Assembly (NCBI GenBank): GCA_002422765.1
Contig: DITI01000006.1
Location: forward strand, 7,232-27,451
DNA length: 20,220 nucleotides
Source: Candidatus Pacebacteria bacterium UBA6188
GTDB taxonomy: Bacteria > Patescibacteriota > Microgenomatia > UBA1400 > PJMF01
Reading direction: 5' to 3'
Below are positions 1 through 6,075 of this stretch, one piece after another. The notes below the pieces were generated by a model. That model did not search any database. It was not told the origin of the DNA and saw nothing but the letters and a program-made list of their open reading frames with translations. Position 1 is the first letter of the stretch. Every line of letters begins with the position of its first letter. The translations under genes and the position numbers were made by a program.

Positions 1-185
1 CTAGCTTCTGAAGTGGTGGTTGGCTTTTTTTCCAATGGTTGATTTAGCTCTTGCTGTTCACTTGGACTGTTGGCTGGTACTGGTTTTTGCTTGTAAAAAA
101 CCATGGCCGTGACAGCGATGATTGCCATAATTGACACAGGCATGATGAATTTACTAAGGTTTGAAGGGGAGGAAGAATTGTCCAT
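1..185 (-). CDS. N-terminal part of an unknown membrane-anchored protein (runs off the window edge)
   Basis: Read on the minus strand from an ATG at 185, the frame stays open to the edge of the window (61 codons). The protein begins MDNSSSPSNLSKF, then has one hydrophobic segment at about residues 14-31, then a Pro/Ser/Gln/Glu-rich stretch (KQKPVPANSPSEQQ and onward). This is the usual build of a protein anchored by an N-terminal helix with a flexible linker leading to an outer domain; that domain lies outside the window, so the function is unknown. It follows the FtsB-like gene by 67 nt on the same strand and may be co-transcribed with it. No SD sequence is visible. The frame is open further upstream, but this ATG gives the most protein-like start. 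A competing minus frame (44-247) has an unlikely composition downstream of its hydrophobic start. Confidence 0.6.
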   Translation of the reverse strand, partial: MDNSSSPSNLSKFIMPVSIMAIIAVTAMVFYKQKPVPANSPSEQQELNQPLEKKPTTTSEA

Positions 186-252
186 AGATAAATTAATTTT
201 AAACAAGCAAGTAACAAAAGGAAACCCGCAAAAATACCAAATTCCATGACAA

Positions 253-630
253 TTACCAGTTAAAGAGAAGTTTTTGCCATTCTTCTAGCGGGCCATTTTC
301 CTTTAATTCAGGCTGATTTTCTTGATTGGAGAGCTTTTCTAGCTCAGGAATTTGCAAGACTATTTCACCTTCTTTTTTTTGTAAAAGTTCATTGCGCTGT
401 ATTTTTTCCAGTGCCAAAGGGTCTTGACCTTGCTCAAGAATCTTTTGTGCTTGTTCAACTTCTTTCTTTGCTAGCTCAACTTTTTCCTCGAGTTGTTTAA
501 GACTTGCCTTAGAAACTGAAGCGCTTTTACTACTTTCTCTAAGGGAAATGATGGCCAAAAAACACAGAGCAGTAAAAACAGCTATGGTGAGAGGATGATC
601 TAACAAATTTGTCGGGAGCTTCTTGTTCAT
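253..630 (-). CDS. FtsB/DivIC-like septum formation protein
   Basis: The 125-aa protein has the FtsB/DivIC layout: a short cytoplasmic start, one membrane helix at about residues 13-30, a charged Lys/Glu/Gln-rich coiled coil at about 41-70, and then the family-like end of the conserved block (EGEIVLQIPE, residues 87-96), which resembles the 'GE.v..ip' segment found after the coiled coil in DivIC/FtsB proteins. Known members bridge FtsL and FtsQ/DivIB in the divisome and act in septal wall synthesis. The tail (residues 97-125) is acidic and ends with a Trp-containing segment (EEWQKLLFNW) whose role I cannot name. It is the first gene of a minus-strand unit, divergent from the recombinase gene. 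An extended -10 box sits only 10 nt upstream of the start, so the transcript should be leaderless; no SD is present. Confidence 0.7.
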   Translation of the reverse strand: MNKKLPTNLLDHPLTIAVFTALCFLAIISLRESSKSASVSKASLKQLEEKVELAKKEVEQAQKILEQGQDPLALEKIQRNELLQKKEGEIVLQIPELEKLSNQENQPELKENGPLEEWQKLLFNW

Positions 631-639
631 TTTGATATT

Positions 640-648
640 TTTATAGCA
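640..648 (-). promoter_or_regulatory. Extended -10 promoter for the FtsB-like gene, leaderless type
   Basis: On the minus strand the sequence TGC-TATAAA ends at position 640, exactly 10 nt before the A of the start codon at 630. TGn upstream of the hexamer marks an extended -10 box; I see no good -35. Transcription would begin at or within a few bases of the ATG. The same -10 to ATG distance occurs at atpB and hrcA. Confidence 0.45.
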
Positions 649-672
649 ATAAATAAAAGTCTTTTGTGCTGC

Positions 673-701
673 TTGTTTATAAACCTACTTTATGATATTA
701 T
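673..701 (+). promoter_or_regulatory. Possible promoter for the recombinase gene
   Basis: TTGTTT (673-678) and TATTAT (696-701) are spaced by 17 nt, an acceptable sigma70-type pair in the divergent intergenic region. The start codon of the recombinase gene is 57 nt downstream of the -10 box. The region is AT-rich, so a chance match is possible. Confidence 0.3.
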
Positions 702-757
702 AAGACCTTGTTACTTCAAGAAAAACAAATATCTGCTCTAGATTGAATTAGATAATT

Positions 758-1624
758 ATGCACACAAGTTTAATTGATGCGCAAGCTAAATTTACGGAAA
801 GCCTCAGAAAGAACGGTAAGGCTAATGCTACTGTTATTGCTTATAGCAAAGACATCGAGCAATTGGCTGATTTTTTGAGTAAGCGCTCCAAAACCTTACT
901 GGCTGAAGTCGTACCTCAAGATCTAGAAGATTTTAAGGAATTACTCAAGAAGCAACGCTACACCAGCAAGTCTATTTCTAGAAAAATCAATTCGATTAAG
1001 TCTTTTTTCCGCTTTTGTTTGAGCGAGGGCTTGCTTGAAGGCAATCCAACTCAAGAGATTTCTCAACCCAAATTTGATCAGGCTCCACCTAGAGTTTTAT
1101 CTCGTTTAGAATATCGCGCTTTACGCGACTCTTGTCGAGCTGATTCTCGCATGTACGCCATTGTGGAAATTCTTTTGCAAACTGGCATGAGAATTAGTGA
1201 ATTAGCTGCCCTGCAATTGGCTGATGTAGATTTGGAAAGAGAAGTGATTCATATTCAAGCTCAAAACTCCAGAGAGGCTCGCCGTATTCCTCTCAACGTG
1301 GCAGCCAAGAAAGCTGTCTTGGATTATCTACGCTTGCGCCCTCGTGCCAAAGAAAAGACTTTATTTTTGACCAAAACCTGTCGTCCTTTTTTGGTTAGAA
1401 ATATTCGCACCGCTATCGATCGCTATTTCCGTTTAGCTGGTATTAAAGATGCCAAAGTCAATGATTTGCGCCACACTTTTGTGGTGGAGCAACTCAAAGC
1501 TGGCACTCCTTTAGTCTATGTTTCTCAGTTGGTGGGCCACAAGCGCATTACTACTACTGAAAAATATCTTCACTTAATTGAAGCTCCAGAAATGCAGCCG
1601 AATATTAAGATTGAAGAGCTTTAA
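758..1624 (+). CDS. Tyrosine recombinase (XerC/XerD/XerA-like) with altered catalytic residues
   Basis: The 288-aa protein has the two-domain build of Xer recombinases: an N-terminal SAM-like DNA-binding domain (about residues 5-95) and a C-terminal catalytic domain (about 112-275). Xer proteins resolve chromosome dimers at dif sites; related integrases move mobile elements. Visible catalytic positions are Arg145 (TGMRISEL), Arg238 (NDLRHTF), His261 (VGHKRITTT) and the nucleophile Tyr270 (EKYLHL). Two usual residues are missing. The first His of the HxxR motif is Asn235, and the beta-hairpin Lys (normally GKG in XerD) aligns with Gln or Ser around residues 167-171. The length fits a chromosomal Xer, and no phage genes surround it, so a host resolvase is likelier than an integrase. 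The stop codon lies inside the left arm of a 27-bp inverted repeat. Confidence 0.85.
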   Translation: MHTSLIDAQAKFTESLRKNGKANATVIAYSKDIEQLADFLSKRSKTLLAEVVPQDLEDFKELLKKQRYTSKSISRKINSIKSFFRFCLSEGLLEGNPTQEISQPKFDQAPPRVLSRLEYRALRDSCRADSRMYAIVEILLQTGMRISELAALQLADVDLEREVIHIQAQNSREARRIPLNVAAKKAVLDYLRLRPRAKEKTLFLTKTCRPFLVRNIRTAIDRYFRLAGIKDAKVNDLRHTFVVEQLKAGTPLVYVSQLVGHKRITTTEKYLHLIEAPEMQPNIKIEEL

Positions 1625-1789
1625 ATTTAACTCATTCATTCTAAATCTCGTTCCACTAAAAATTTTGCTTTGTTGCAATTGACGATCTTTGTTTCACTCA
1701 GAGAAGTCGCTGTTAATTTACTTTTTGATTTTACTTTTATTTGTGGGTCAGCTCCTTCTATGGATTTAGAACGAATGAATTAAATTTAA
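1621..1789. repeat. 27-bp imperfect inverted repeat enclosing 115 nt
   Basis: The left arm (1621-1647) and right arm (1763-1789) match as inverted copies at 25 of 27 positions; each arm has the palindrome TTAAATTTAA at its outer end. The left arm begins in the last codon of the recombinase gene and contains its stop. The two mismatches (1631/1779 and 1638/1772) are C/A and A/C on the plus strand, but would be G-U pairs if the minus strand were transcribed. The enclosed 115 nt are AT-rich. On the minus strand one frame (about 1778 down to the TGA near 1637) is open for some 44 codons but has no ATG/GTG/TTG start at its beginning. This could be a small non-autonomous element, a structured RNA or a gene remnant; nothing decides between them. 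Confidence 0.6.
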
Positions 1790-1802
1790 CTTAATTCAAC
1801 AC

Positions 1803-1831
1803 TTGTCAAAGGCGAAATGCTTTGCTATACT
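1803..1831 (+). promoter_or_regulatory. Sigma70-type promoter of the trp regulon
   Basis: TTGTCA (1803-1808) and TATACT (1826-1831) are separated by exactly 17 nt, and the -10 box is preceded by TGC (extended -10). Transcription should start near 1838, inside the first TrpR-type operator, leaving a 5' leader of about 23 nt before the trpR start codon. Confidence 0.75.
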
Positions 1832-1859
1832 GTACTAGTACACTATTACATAACTAGTT
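1832..1859 (+). promoter_or_regulatory. TrpR-type operator sites overlapping the transcription start
   Basis: GTACTAGTAC (1832-1841) is a perfect palindrome centred on CTAG, and AACTAGTT (1852-1859) is a second one just before the trpR start. The stretch ACTAGTACACTATT (1834-1847) matches the E. coli trp operator core ACTAGTTAACTAGT at 11 of 14 positions, with the CTAG-like centres 8 bp apart as in that operator. Position over +1 and immediate proximity to a TrpR-family gene point to autorepression with Trp as corepressor. The link to this TrpR is inferred. Confidence 0.7.
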
Positions 1860-1860
1860 T

Positions 1861-2112
1861 ATGAAAAACAAAAATATTAGTGATTTAGCTCAAACATTGT
1901 CGCAAGTTAAAAGTGAAGCAGAAATGCTAGATTTTTTAAAAGGCTTGTTAACACTTGGTGAACTGGAAGAAATAGCTCGTCGTCTGCAGATTGTTAAATT
2001 GCTTAAAGAAGGTGTGTCGCAAAGAGAAATTGCCGAAAGATTAAAGGTTGGCATTGCCACCGTGACCAGAGGTTCAAAAGAAATTAAACAAGGCAGATTT
2101 AAGAATATATGA
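1861..2112 (+). CDS. trpR: Trp repressor (TrpR family)
   Basis: The 83-aa helical protein matches the TrpR fold. Its helix-turn-helix region (about residues 52-75, GVSQREIAERLKVGIATVTRGS) closely resembles the SQREL...GAGIATITRGS segment of E. coli TrpR. The two Arg residues that hold L-Trp in E. coli TrpR (R54, R84) align with Arg41 and Arg70, and Thr67/Gly71/Ser72 of the TRGS segment are kept; E. coli Ser88 corresponds to Glu74. It is shorter than the E. coli protein (108 aa), lacking the N-terminal arm and C-terminal helix. The GIATVTRGS segment and the Trp-gene context favour true TrpR over the YerC/YecD branch. Operators lie directly upstream. The stop codon overlaps the start of the Trp leader peptide (ATGA). 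It contains no Trp and has no SD. Confidence 0.82.
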   Translation: MKNKNISDLAQTLSQVKSEAEMLDFLKGLLTLGELEEIARRLQIVKLLKEGVSQREIAERLKVGIATVTRGSKEIKQGRFKNI

Positions 2113-2162
2113 AAAATCGAATAATCAATCAAAACTGGTGGACTACCTCTCTCTGGCGGTAG
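2109..2162 (+). CDS. trpL: Trp leader peptide of the attenuator
   Basis: An ATG overlapping the trpR stop (ATGA) opens a 17-codon frame encoding MKNRIINQNWWTTSLWR, ended by TAG at 2160-2162. Three of 17 residues are Trp: a tandem pair at codons 10-11 (2136-2141) and one at codon 16 (2154-2156). The E. coli trp leader peptide likewise has a central WW followed by R-T-S. The tandem Trp codons lie just upstream of and into stem segment 1, and the stop codon falls in segment 2, as attenuation requires. The peptide itself needs no function; its translation senses charged tRNA-Trp. Start by coupling to trpR translation is likely because no SD is seen. Confidence 0.85.
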   Translation: MKNRIINQNWWTTSLWR

Positions 2163-2217
2163 TTCTTTCTTGTATTGCAAAATAAACGAAGAGACCGCCT
2201 AAACAGGCGGTCTTTTT
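2140..2217 (+). promoter_or_regulatory. Trp transcription attenuator with alternative stems 1:2, 2:3 and 3:4
   Basis: Three mutually exclusive stems can be drawn. The 1:2 (pause) stem pairs 2140-2147 with 2158-2165, 8 bp with one G-U. The 2:3 (antiterminator) stem pairs 2155-2160 with 2194-2199 (GGCGGU/ACCGCC) and, after a 2-nt bulge, 2163-2168 with 2188-2193, 12 bp in all with two G-U pairs. The 3:4 stem (terminator) pairs 2193-2200 with 2205-2212 and is followed by five T. A ribosome stalled at the Trp codons 2136-2141 would cover segment 1 and let 2:3 form, allowing transcription into trpB. With plentiful charged tRNA-Trp the ribosome reaches the stop codon at 2160 within segment 2, so 3:4 forms and transcription ends. 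Control would apply to trpB and downstream genes but not to trpR. Confidence 0.82.
2189..2217 (+). terminator. Intrinsic terminator of the trp attenuator
   Basis: GACCGCCT (2193-2200), loop AAAC, AGGCGGTC (2205-2212) form a perfect 8-bp GC-rich stem, extended by A-T/G-U pairs to 2189/2216 and followed by TTTTT (2213-2217). It lies between trpR and trpB with its left arm shared with the antiterminator. Confidence 0.88.
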
Positions 2218-2307
2218 GACCGAGCTTGCGCGAGGGAATGTCCGAAGTGGAGACGAAGGACGAACTCCTTTACATAAAATAAATTAGAAATTAGAAAAAA
2301 CAAAAAT
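2218..2307. other. GC-rich segment and trpB leader, function unknown
   Basis: Positions 2218-2265 are clearly more GC-rich than the surroundings and contain alternating CGAG/GCG and GAAG/GGAC-type short repeats, with a small stem AAGGA/TCCTT (2256-2260 with 2266-2270). From 2271 to the trpB start the sequence is A/T-rich and unstructured, with no SD. The composition shift suggests a dispersed intergenic element, but no second copy is visible in this window. Confidence 0.35.
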
Positions 2308-3528
2308 ATGAAAAAATTAAAATTACAAAAAAATACTTATAAAAATTTGCCCAATGAAGCAGGTTTTTTTGGTGAATATGGCGGTCAATTTGTGCCACCA
2401 CAATTAAAAAAAGCTTTGGCAGAAGTTGCGATTGCTTATGAAGAAGCCAAAAAAGACTGCATCTTTCAAAAGGAATACCAAAAGCTTTTAACTAACTATG
2501 TGGGTCGGCCTTCTGCGCTCTTTTTTGCCAAGAATCTTACCAAGCAGCTTGGTGGAGCCAAAATTTACCTAAAGAGAGAAGATCTCAATCACACCGGTGC
2601 TCATAAAATCAATCACACTTTGGGGGAAGCTCTTTTGGCCAAGAGAATGGGCAAGAAGAAACTTTTGGCAGAAACTGGGGCTGGTCAACATGGCGTTGCT
2701 CTAGCAACAGCGGCCGCCTTAGTGGGCTTAGAGTGCGAAATTCATATGGGTGCCATTGATGTCGCCAAGCAACACCCCAATGTTTTGCGCATGAAAATGC
2801 TAGGCGCCAAAGTAGTCGAGGTAACAAGTGGTGGTAGATGTCTCAAAGATGCGGTGGACAGTGCTTTTACTGCTTATTTAAGTGACTTCGAAAATACCTT
2901 TTTTGGCATTGGCTCAGTGGTTGGTCCACATCCCTATCCAATGATGGTTAGAGATTTTCAAGCCGTAGTGGGTCAAGAAGCGCGGGAGCAATTTTTACTC
3001 AAGGAAAATAAGTTGCCTGATTATTTGGTTGCTTGCGTGGGCGGTGGCTCTAACGCTATGGGTTTGTTTCACGCTTTTTTAAATGACCAAACAGTGCAAA
3101 TGATTGGTGTGGAACCAGCTGGTAAAAGCTTTAAGCCTGGTGAGCATGCGGCCACTCTGACTCTGGGTAAACCTGGGACACTGCATGGGATGTTCACTTA
3201 TTTGTTGCAGGACGAGAAAGGCCAGCCTTTGCCAGTTCACTCGATTGCTTCTGGCCTGGATTATCCTGGAGTTGGTCCACAGCATTCAATGCTTAAAGAT
3301 CAAGCAAGAGTGCAATATGTGACCGCTAGCGATCAAGAAGCTTTAGATGCTTTTTTAAGGCTGAGCAAAGTTGAGGGCATTATTCCAGCTTTGGAAAGTG
3401 CTCATGCCTTAGCTCATGTTATTAAGTTGGCTCCAGAGCTTGGTTCGGAAAAAACTATCATTGTTAATCTCTCTGGTAGAGGCGATAAAGATGTAGATTA
3501 TGTGGGAGGATTACTGGGGATAAACTAA
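2308..3528 (+). CDS. trpB: Tryptophan synthase beta chain
   Basis: This 406-aa PLP enzyme joins indole and L-serine to give L-tryptophan. It has the TrpB1 hallmarks: [12 protein letters not shown] with the PLP-binding Lys100, [11 protein letters not shown] with catalytic Glu122, the phosphate-binding GGGSN loop (245-249), the [14 protein letters not shown] segment after residue 292, and the C-terminal LSGRGDKD (388-395). Length is normal for the family. No trpA, the usual partner that releases indole from indole-glycerol phosphate, and no other trp gene is in view, so it may use free indole. It stands behind the attenuator and ahead of trpS, so both would respond to Trp shortage. The protein contains no Trp residue. 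No SD precedes the start. Confidence 0.96.
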   Translation: MKKLKLQKNTYKNLPNEAGFFGEYGGQFVPPQLKKALAEVAIAYEEAKKDCIFQKEYQKLLTNYVGRPSALFFAKNLTKQLGGAKIYLKREDLNHTGAHKINHTLGEALLAKRMGKKKLLAETGAGQHGVALATAAALVGLECEIHMGAIDVAKQHPNVLRMKMLGAKVVEVTSGGRCLKDAVDSAFTAYLSDFENTFFGIGSVVGPHPYPMMVRDFQAVVGQEAREQFLLKENKLPDYLVACVGGGSNAMGLFHAFLNDQTVQMIGVEPAGKSFKPGEHAATLTLGKPGTLHGMFTYLLQDEKGQPLPVHSIASGLDYPGVGPQHSMLKDQARVQYVTASDQEALDAFLRLSKVEGIIPALESAHALAHVIKLAPELGSEKTIIVNLSGRGDKDVDYVGGLLGIN

Positions 3529-3569
3529 AATGATTTCTCATATGTTAATATATCCTTAGCACTATAATT

Positions 3570-4580
3570 ATGTCAGCAACAAATCTTTCCAAAACACGTG
3601 TTTTTTCAGGTACTCGCGCTACTGGTCGCTTGCATTTAGGCAACTACTTTGGCGCAGTCAAAGGTTACATTGACCTGCAAAATAACCCACAGTATGAATG
3701 TATTTACATGGCGGTTGATGTGCACACTATTACCACGCCTTATGATCAACACAATCTCGCCCAAGCCACCAGAGAAATAATTATGGATTACTTGGCTGCT
3801 GGTTTAGATCCAGAGAAAGCTATCGTGACAATCCAGTCTCTAGTGCCAGAGCACGTTGAGTTGGCCTTTTTGTTTTCCTCGGTAGTTTCGGTAGCCAAGA
3901 TGCAACACTTACCAACCTTTAAGGATAAAGTTAAGCAGCATCCTGACAATGTCACTTTGGCGCTTTTAAACTACCCAACTTTAATGGCGGCAGATATTTT
4001 GGCTTACAAAACAGAACTGGTGCCGGCTGGTCTTGATCAAGAGCCTCACATCGAAGTGACTCGTGAAATTGCTCGTCGCATGAACGATCTTTATGGCACT
4101 GATTTTCCAGAGACCAAGCGTTTTGCTACTCCAGCTCAGTACGTACCTTCCCTCACTGGTGCAGGAAAAATGAGCAAATCGGTGGAGGGTAGTTCGATTA
4201 ATTTGACTGATGATTTGGCCATAATCAAGAAAAGACTGGCTAGTTGTCCGACCGATTCAGGTAAAGGCGAGCAATTACCAGGTAGTGGTGGCGTAGCCAA
4301 CTTGTTAACTTTTGTAGAAATTTTTCAAGGTAGTGAGAGAAAAAAGGCTTATGAGGTTGACTATTTAGGCAATGGTTTGCGCTACGGTGATCTCAAAGCC
4401 GAACTGGCTCAAGCTATTTTTGACAATTTAGCTCCTATTAGAGAAAAGCGCTTGGAATTGGAAAAAAATACTGAATATGTAGATAAAATTATCAAAGATG
4501 GTGCTCTCAAGGCTCGCGAGATAGCTGCTGGGGTTTTGGCAGAGACCAAGAGCAAGATGGGATTTTATGGCAAAAACTAA
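3570..4580 (+). CDS. trpS: Tryptophanyl-tRNA synthetase
   Basis: The 336-aa protein is a class I aminoacyl-tRNA synthetase that charges tRNA-Trp. It shows the N-terminal SGTRATGRLHLGNYFGA block with the HIGH-type motif HLGN at 22-25, the YPTLMAADILAY helix (135-146), the VPAGLDQEPH segment that lines the substrate pocket (151-160), and GKMSKS (199-204). Length is typical. It sits 41 nt after trpB and overlaps ddl by 14 nt. Being downstream of the attenuator, it would be induced when charged tRNA-Trp is scarce, a logic also used by T-box-controlled trpS genes elsewhere. The protein has no Trp residue. A TATAAT at 3563-3568 is too close to the start codon to serve as its promoter. Confidence 0.96.
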   Translation: MSATNLSKTRVFSGTRATGRLHLGNYFGAVKGYIDLQNNPQYECIYMAVDVHTITTPYDQHNLAQATREIIMDYLAAGLDPEKAIVTIQSLVPEHVELAFLFSSVVSVAKMQHLPTFKDKVKQHPDNVTLALLNYPTLMAADILAYKTELVPAGLDQEPHIEVTREIARRMNDLYGTDFPETKRFATPAQYVPSLTGAGKMSKSVEGSSINLTDDLAIIKKRLASCPTDSGKGEQLPGSGGVANLLTFVEIFQGSERKKAYEVDYLGNGLRYGDLKAELAQAIFDNLAPIREKRLELEKNTEYVDKIIKDGALKAREIAAGVLAETKSKMGFYGKN

Positions 4581-5691
4581 ATTGGCTTTAATTTGCGGTG
4601 GCAAATCAGTTGAGCATGAAGTTTCTTTGATTTCTGCCAAAAATGTCATTGAAGCTTTGGATTTCGCCAAATACGAATTATTGCTATTGGCGGTTGCCAA
4701 GGATGGCTCTTTTCGTTATTACAAGGACTATCACAATTTTCTAGACAACGCAGACAATCCAGATCAGGTAGCTCTCAAAGACAGTGGATTTTCACCTTTG
4801 GCTTGGTTGGCCAATGATAAGCATGGTCAGATAGTTTTGCTTGACGAGCCAGGAAAATTTTTAGAAATTGAAGTGGTTTTTCCCATTATGCATGGATCTT
4901 TTGCTGAAGATGGCAAAATGCAAGGCTTTTTGGAAATGATGAATCTACCCTATGTCGGTCCTGATGTTTTGGCCTCCAGCATTTCCATGGATAAGGAAGT
5001 GACCAAGAAATTGACAGGTCAAGTTGGAATTAAGGTTGCCAAATATTTAACTTATCGTCAAGCTGATGCGGCACAAATTGATTTTAATTTTATTAAAACT
5101 GAGTTGGGTTTGCCAGTTTTTATCAAACCAGCCAACTCTGGCTCTTCAGTAGGTATCAATCGAGCTCAGGATGAACAATCTTTTCAGCAAGCAGTGGAAC
5201 AGGCTTTTCAGGTTGATCAGAAGATTTTGATCGAAGAAGCAATTGTGGGGCGAGAAATTGAATGTTCGGTTTTGGGAAATGCTGGCGATTTGCAAGCTGG
5301 TGAGGTGGGTGAGATTATTCCCAGTAGCAAGCATGGCTTTTATTCTTATGATGCAAAATATATTGACGCTGATGGCGCAGCTTTATTGATTCCAGCTCCC
5401 ATGGAGGCAAGTAAAAAACTGGAAGTGCAGGAATTATCCAAGCAAATTTTTAGCGTCTTGAATTGTGAAGGTATGGCTAGAGTAGACTTTTTCTTAACTG
5501 AAAAAGGCGAAGTAGTTTTTAATGAAATTAACACCATTCCTGGTTTTACCAAAATCAGCATGTATCCCAAACTGATGATGGCGGAAACAGGCATGAGTTA
5601 TGCTGTTTTGATTGATCGCTTGATTGAATTGGCATTAGCTCGTTACTCAAGGAATTCTCTAATTCTCTTTGAGAAAAAAATGGTAGAATAG
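4567..5691 (+). CDS. ddl: D-alanine--D-alanine ligase
   Basis: The 374-aa ATP-grasp enzyme makes D-Ala-D-Ala for peptidoglycan precursors in the cytoplasm. The N-terminal substrate domain has GGKSVEHEVSLISA (11-24) and MHGSFAEDGKMQG (108-120). The ATP-grasp core has FIKPANSGSSVG (185-196), IEEAIVGREIECSV (222-235), the omega-loop YDAKY (261-265), and the metal-binding ARVDFF and FNEINTIPGFT (Asp307, Glu320, Asn322). The Tyr265 position carries the residue typical of D-Ala rather than D-lactate ligases, so a vancomycin-sensitive type wall end is expected. The start overlaps the end of trpS by 14 nt in another frame, suggesting translational coupling. The tail of about 15 residues after LIELALARY is weakly conserved. 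Confidence 0.95.
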   Translation: MAKTKLALICGGKSVEHEVSLISAKNVIEALDFAKYELLLLAVAKDGSFRYYKDYHNFLDNADNPDQVALKDSGFSPLAWLANDKHGQIVLLDEPGKFLEIEVVFPIMHGSFAEDGKMQGFLEMMNLPYVGPDVLASSISMDKEVTKKLTGQVGIKVAKYLTYRQADAAQIDFNFIKTELGLPVFIKPANSGSSVGINRAQDEQSFQQAVEQAFQVDQKILIEEAIVGREIECSVLGNAGDLQAGEVGEIIPSSKHGFYSYDAKYIDADGAALLIPAPMEASKKLEVQELSKQIFSVLNCEGMARVDFFLTEKGEVVFNEINTIPGFTKISMYPKLMMAETGMSYAVLIDRLIELALARYSRNSLILFEKKMVE

Positions 5692-5699
5692 TACCTCCT

Positions 5700-6044
5700 A
5701 TGTCGCCAATTATCCAATTTAACGACTTCCTCAAAGTAGAAATGCGCGTTGGTCAAGTCATCGCTGTGCAAGCTCCAGAGTGGAGTGAGAAACTTTTGGA
5801 ATTTCAAGTTGATTTTGGCCCAGAAATTGGTCAGCGCACCATTTTTTCTGGAGTCAAAAAGTGGTACTCAGAAGCAGATTTTCTTGACAAGAAATTTCCT
5901 TTTGTAGTCAATCTAGCAGAACGCAAAATGGGTCCTGGAGTTAGTCAAGGTATGATGATGATGGTTGATGCTGGCGGCAATGATGCCAAGCCAGTTCTCA
6001 TCACTCTAGACGAACAAGCTGGTGTGGGCGCAGTTTTGTGCTGA
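5700..6044 (+). CDS. tRNA-binding domain protein (MetRS C-terminal/CsaA-like OB fold)
   Basis: The 114-aa protein is a single tRNA-binding OB fold. It matches the domain fused to the C-terminus of many methionyl-tRNA synthetases: FNDFLKVEMRVGQVIAV at 7-23, SEKLLEFQVDFG (29-40), RTIFSGVKKWYSEADFLDKKFPFVVNLAERKMGPGVSQGM (46-85). Free-standing versions include CsaA-like proteins and dissociated MetRS beta subunits. The most likely role is helping a synthetase hold tRNA, possibly a MetRS lacking this domain, but no metG is in view. It follows ddl by 8 nt in the same operon-like run. A pyrimidine-rich TACCTCCT precedes the start instead of an SD. Confidence 0.85.
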   Translation: MSPIIQFNDFLKVEMRVGQVIAVQAPEWSEKLLEFQVDFGPEIGQRTIFSGVKKWYSEADFLDKKFPFVVNLAERKMGPGVSQGMMMMVDAGGNDAKPVLITLDEQAGVGAVLC

Positions 6045-6075
6045 TATTACAATTTAGCGAAGAAAGTTTTTATTT

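Noticed and set aside
44-247. 67-codon minus-strand ORF starting MEFGIFAGF
   Set aside because: After its hydrophobic start the composition is not protein-like, and another minus frame (from 185) encodes a typical anchored protein and stays open to the edge.
1621-1789. dif site for the nearby recombinase
   Set aside because: dif sites are about 28 bp with two short arms around a 6-8-bp centre; this repeat has 27-bp arms 115 nt apart.
2110-2112. UGA recoded as an amino acid (Gracilibacteria-type code)
   Set aside because: UGA ends trpR and the channel gene exactly where neighbours overlap, and no conserved Gly position is read from TGA.
1890-2180. 96-codon ORF antisense to trpR
   Set aside because: It is a shadow of trpR and of the attenuator, with no recognisable motif.
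3563-3568. TATAAT as a trpS promoter
   Set aside because: It ends 2 nt before the start codon and has no -35 partner, so transcription would start inside the gene.
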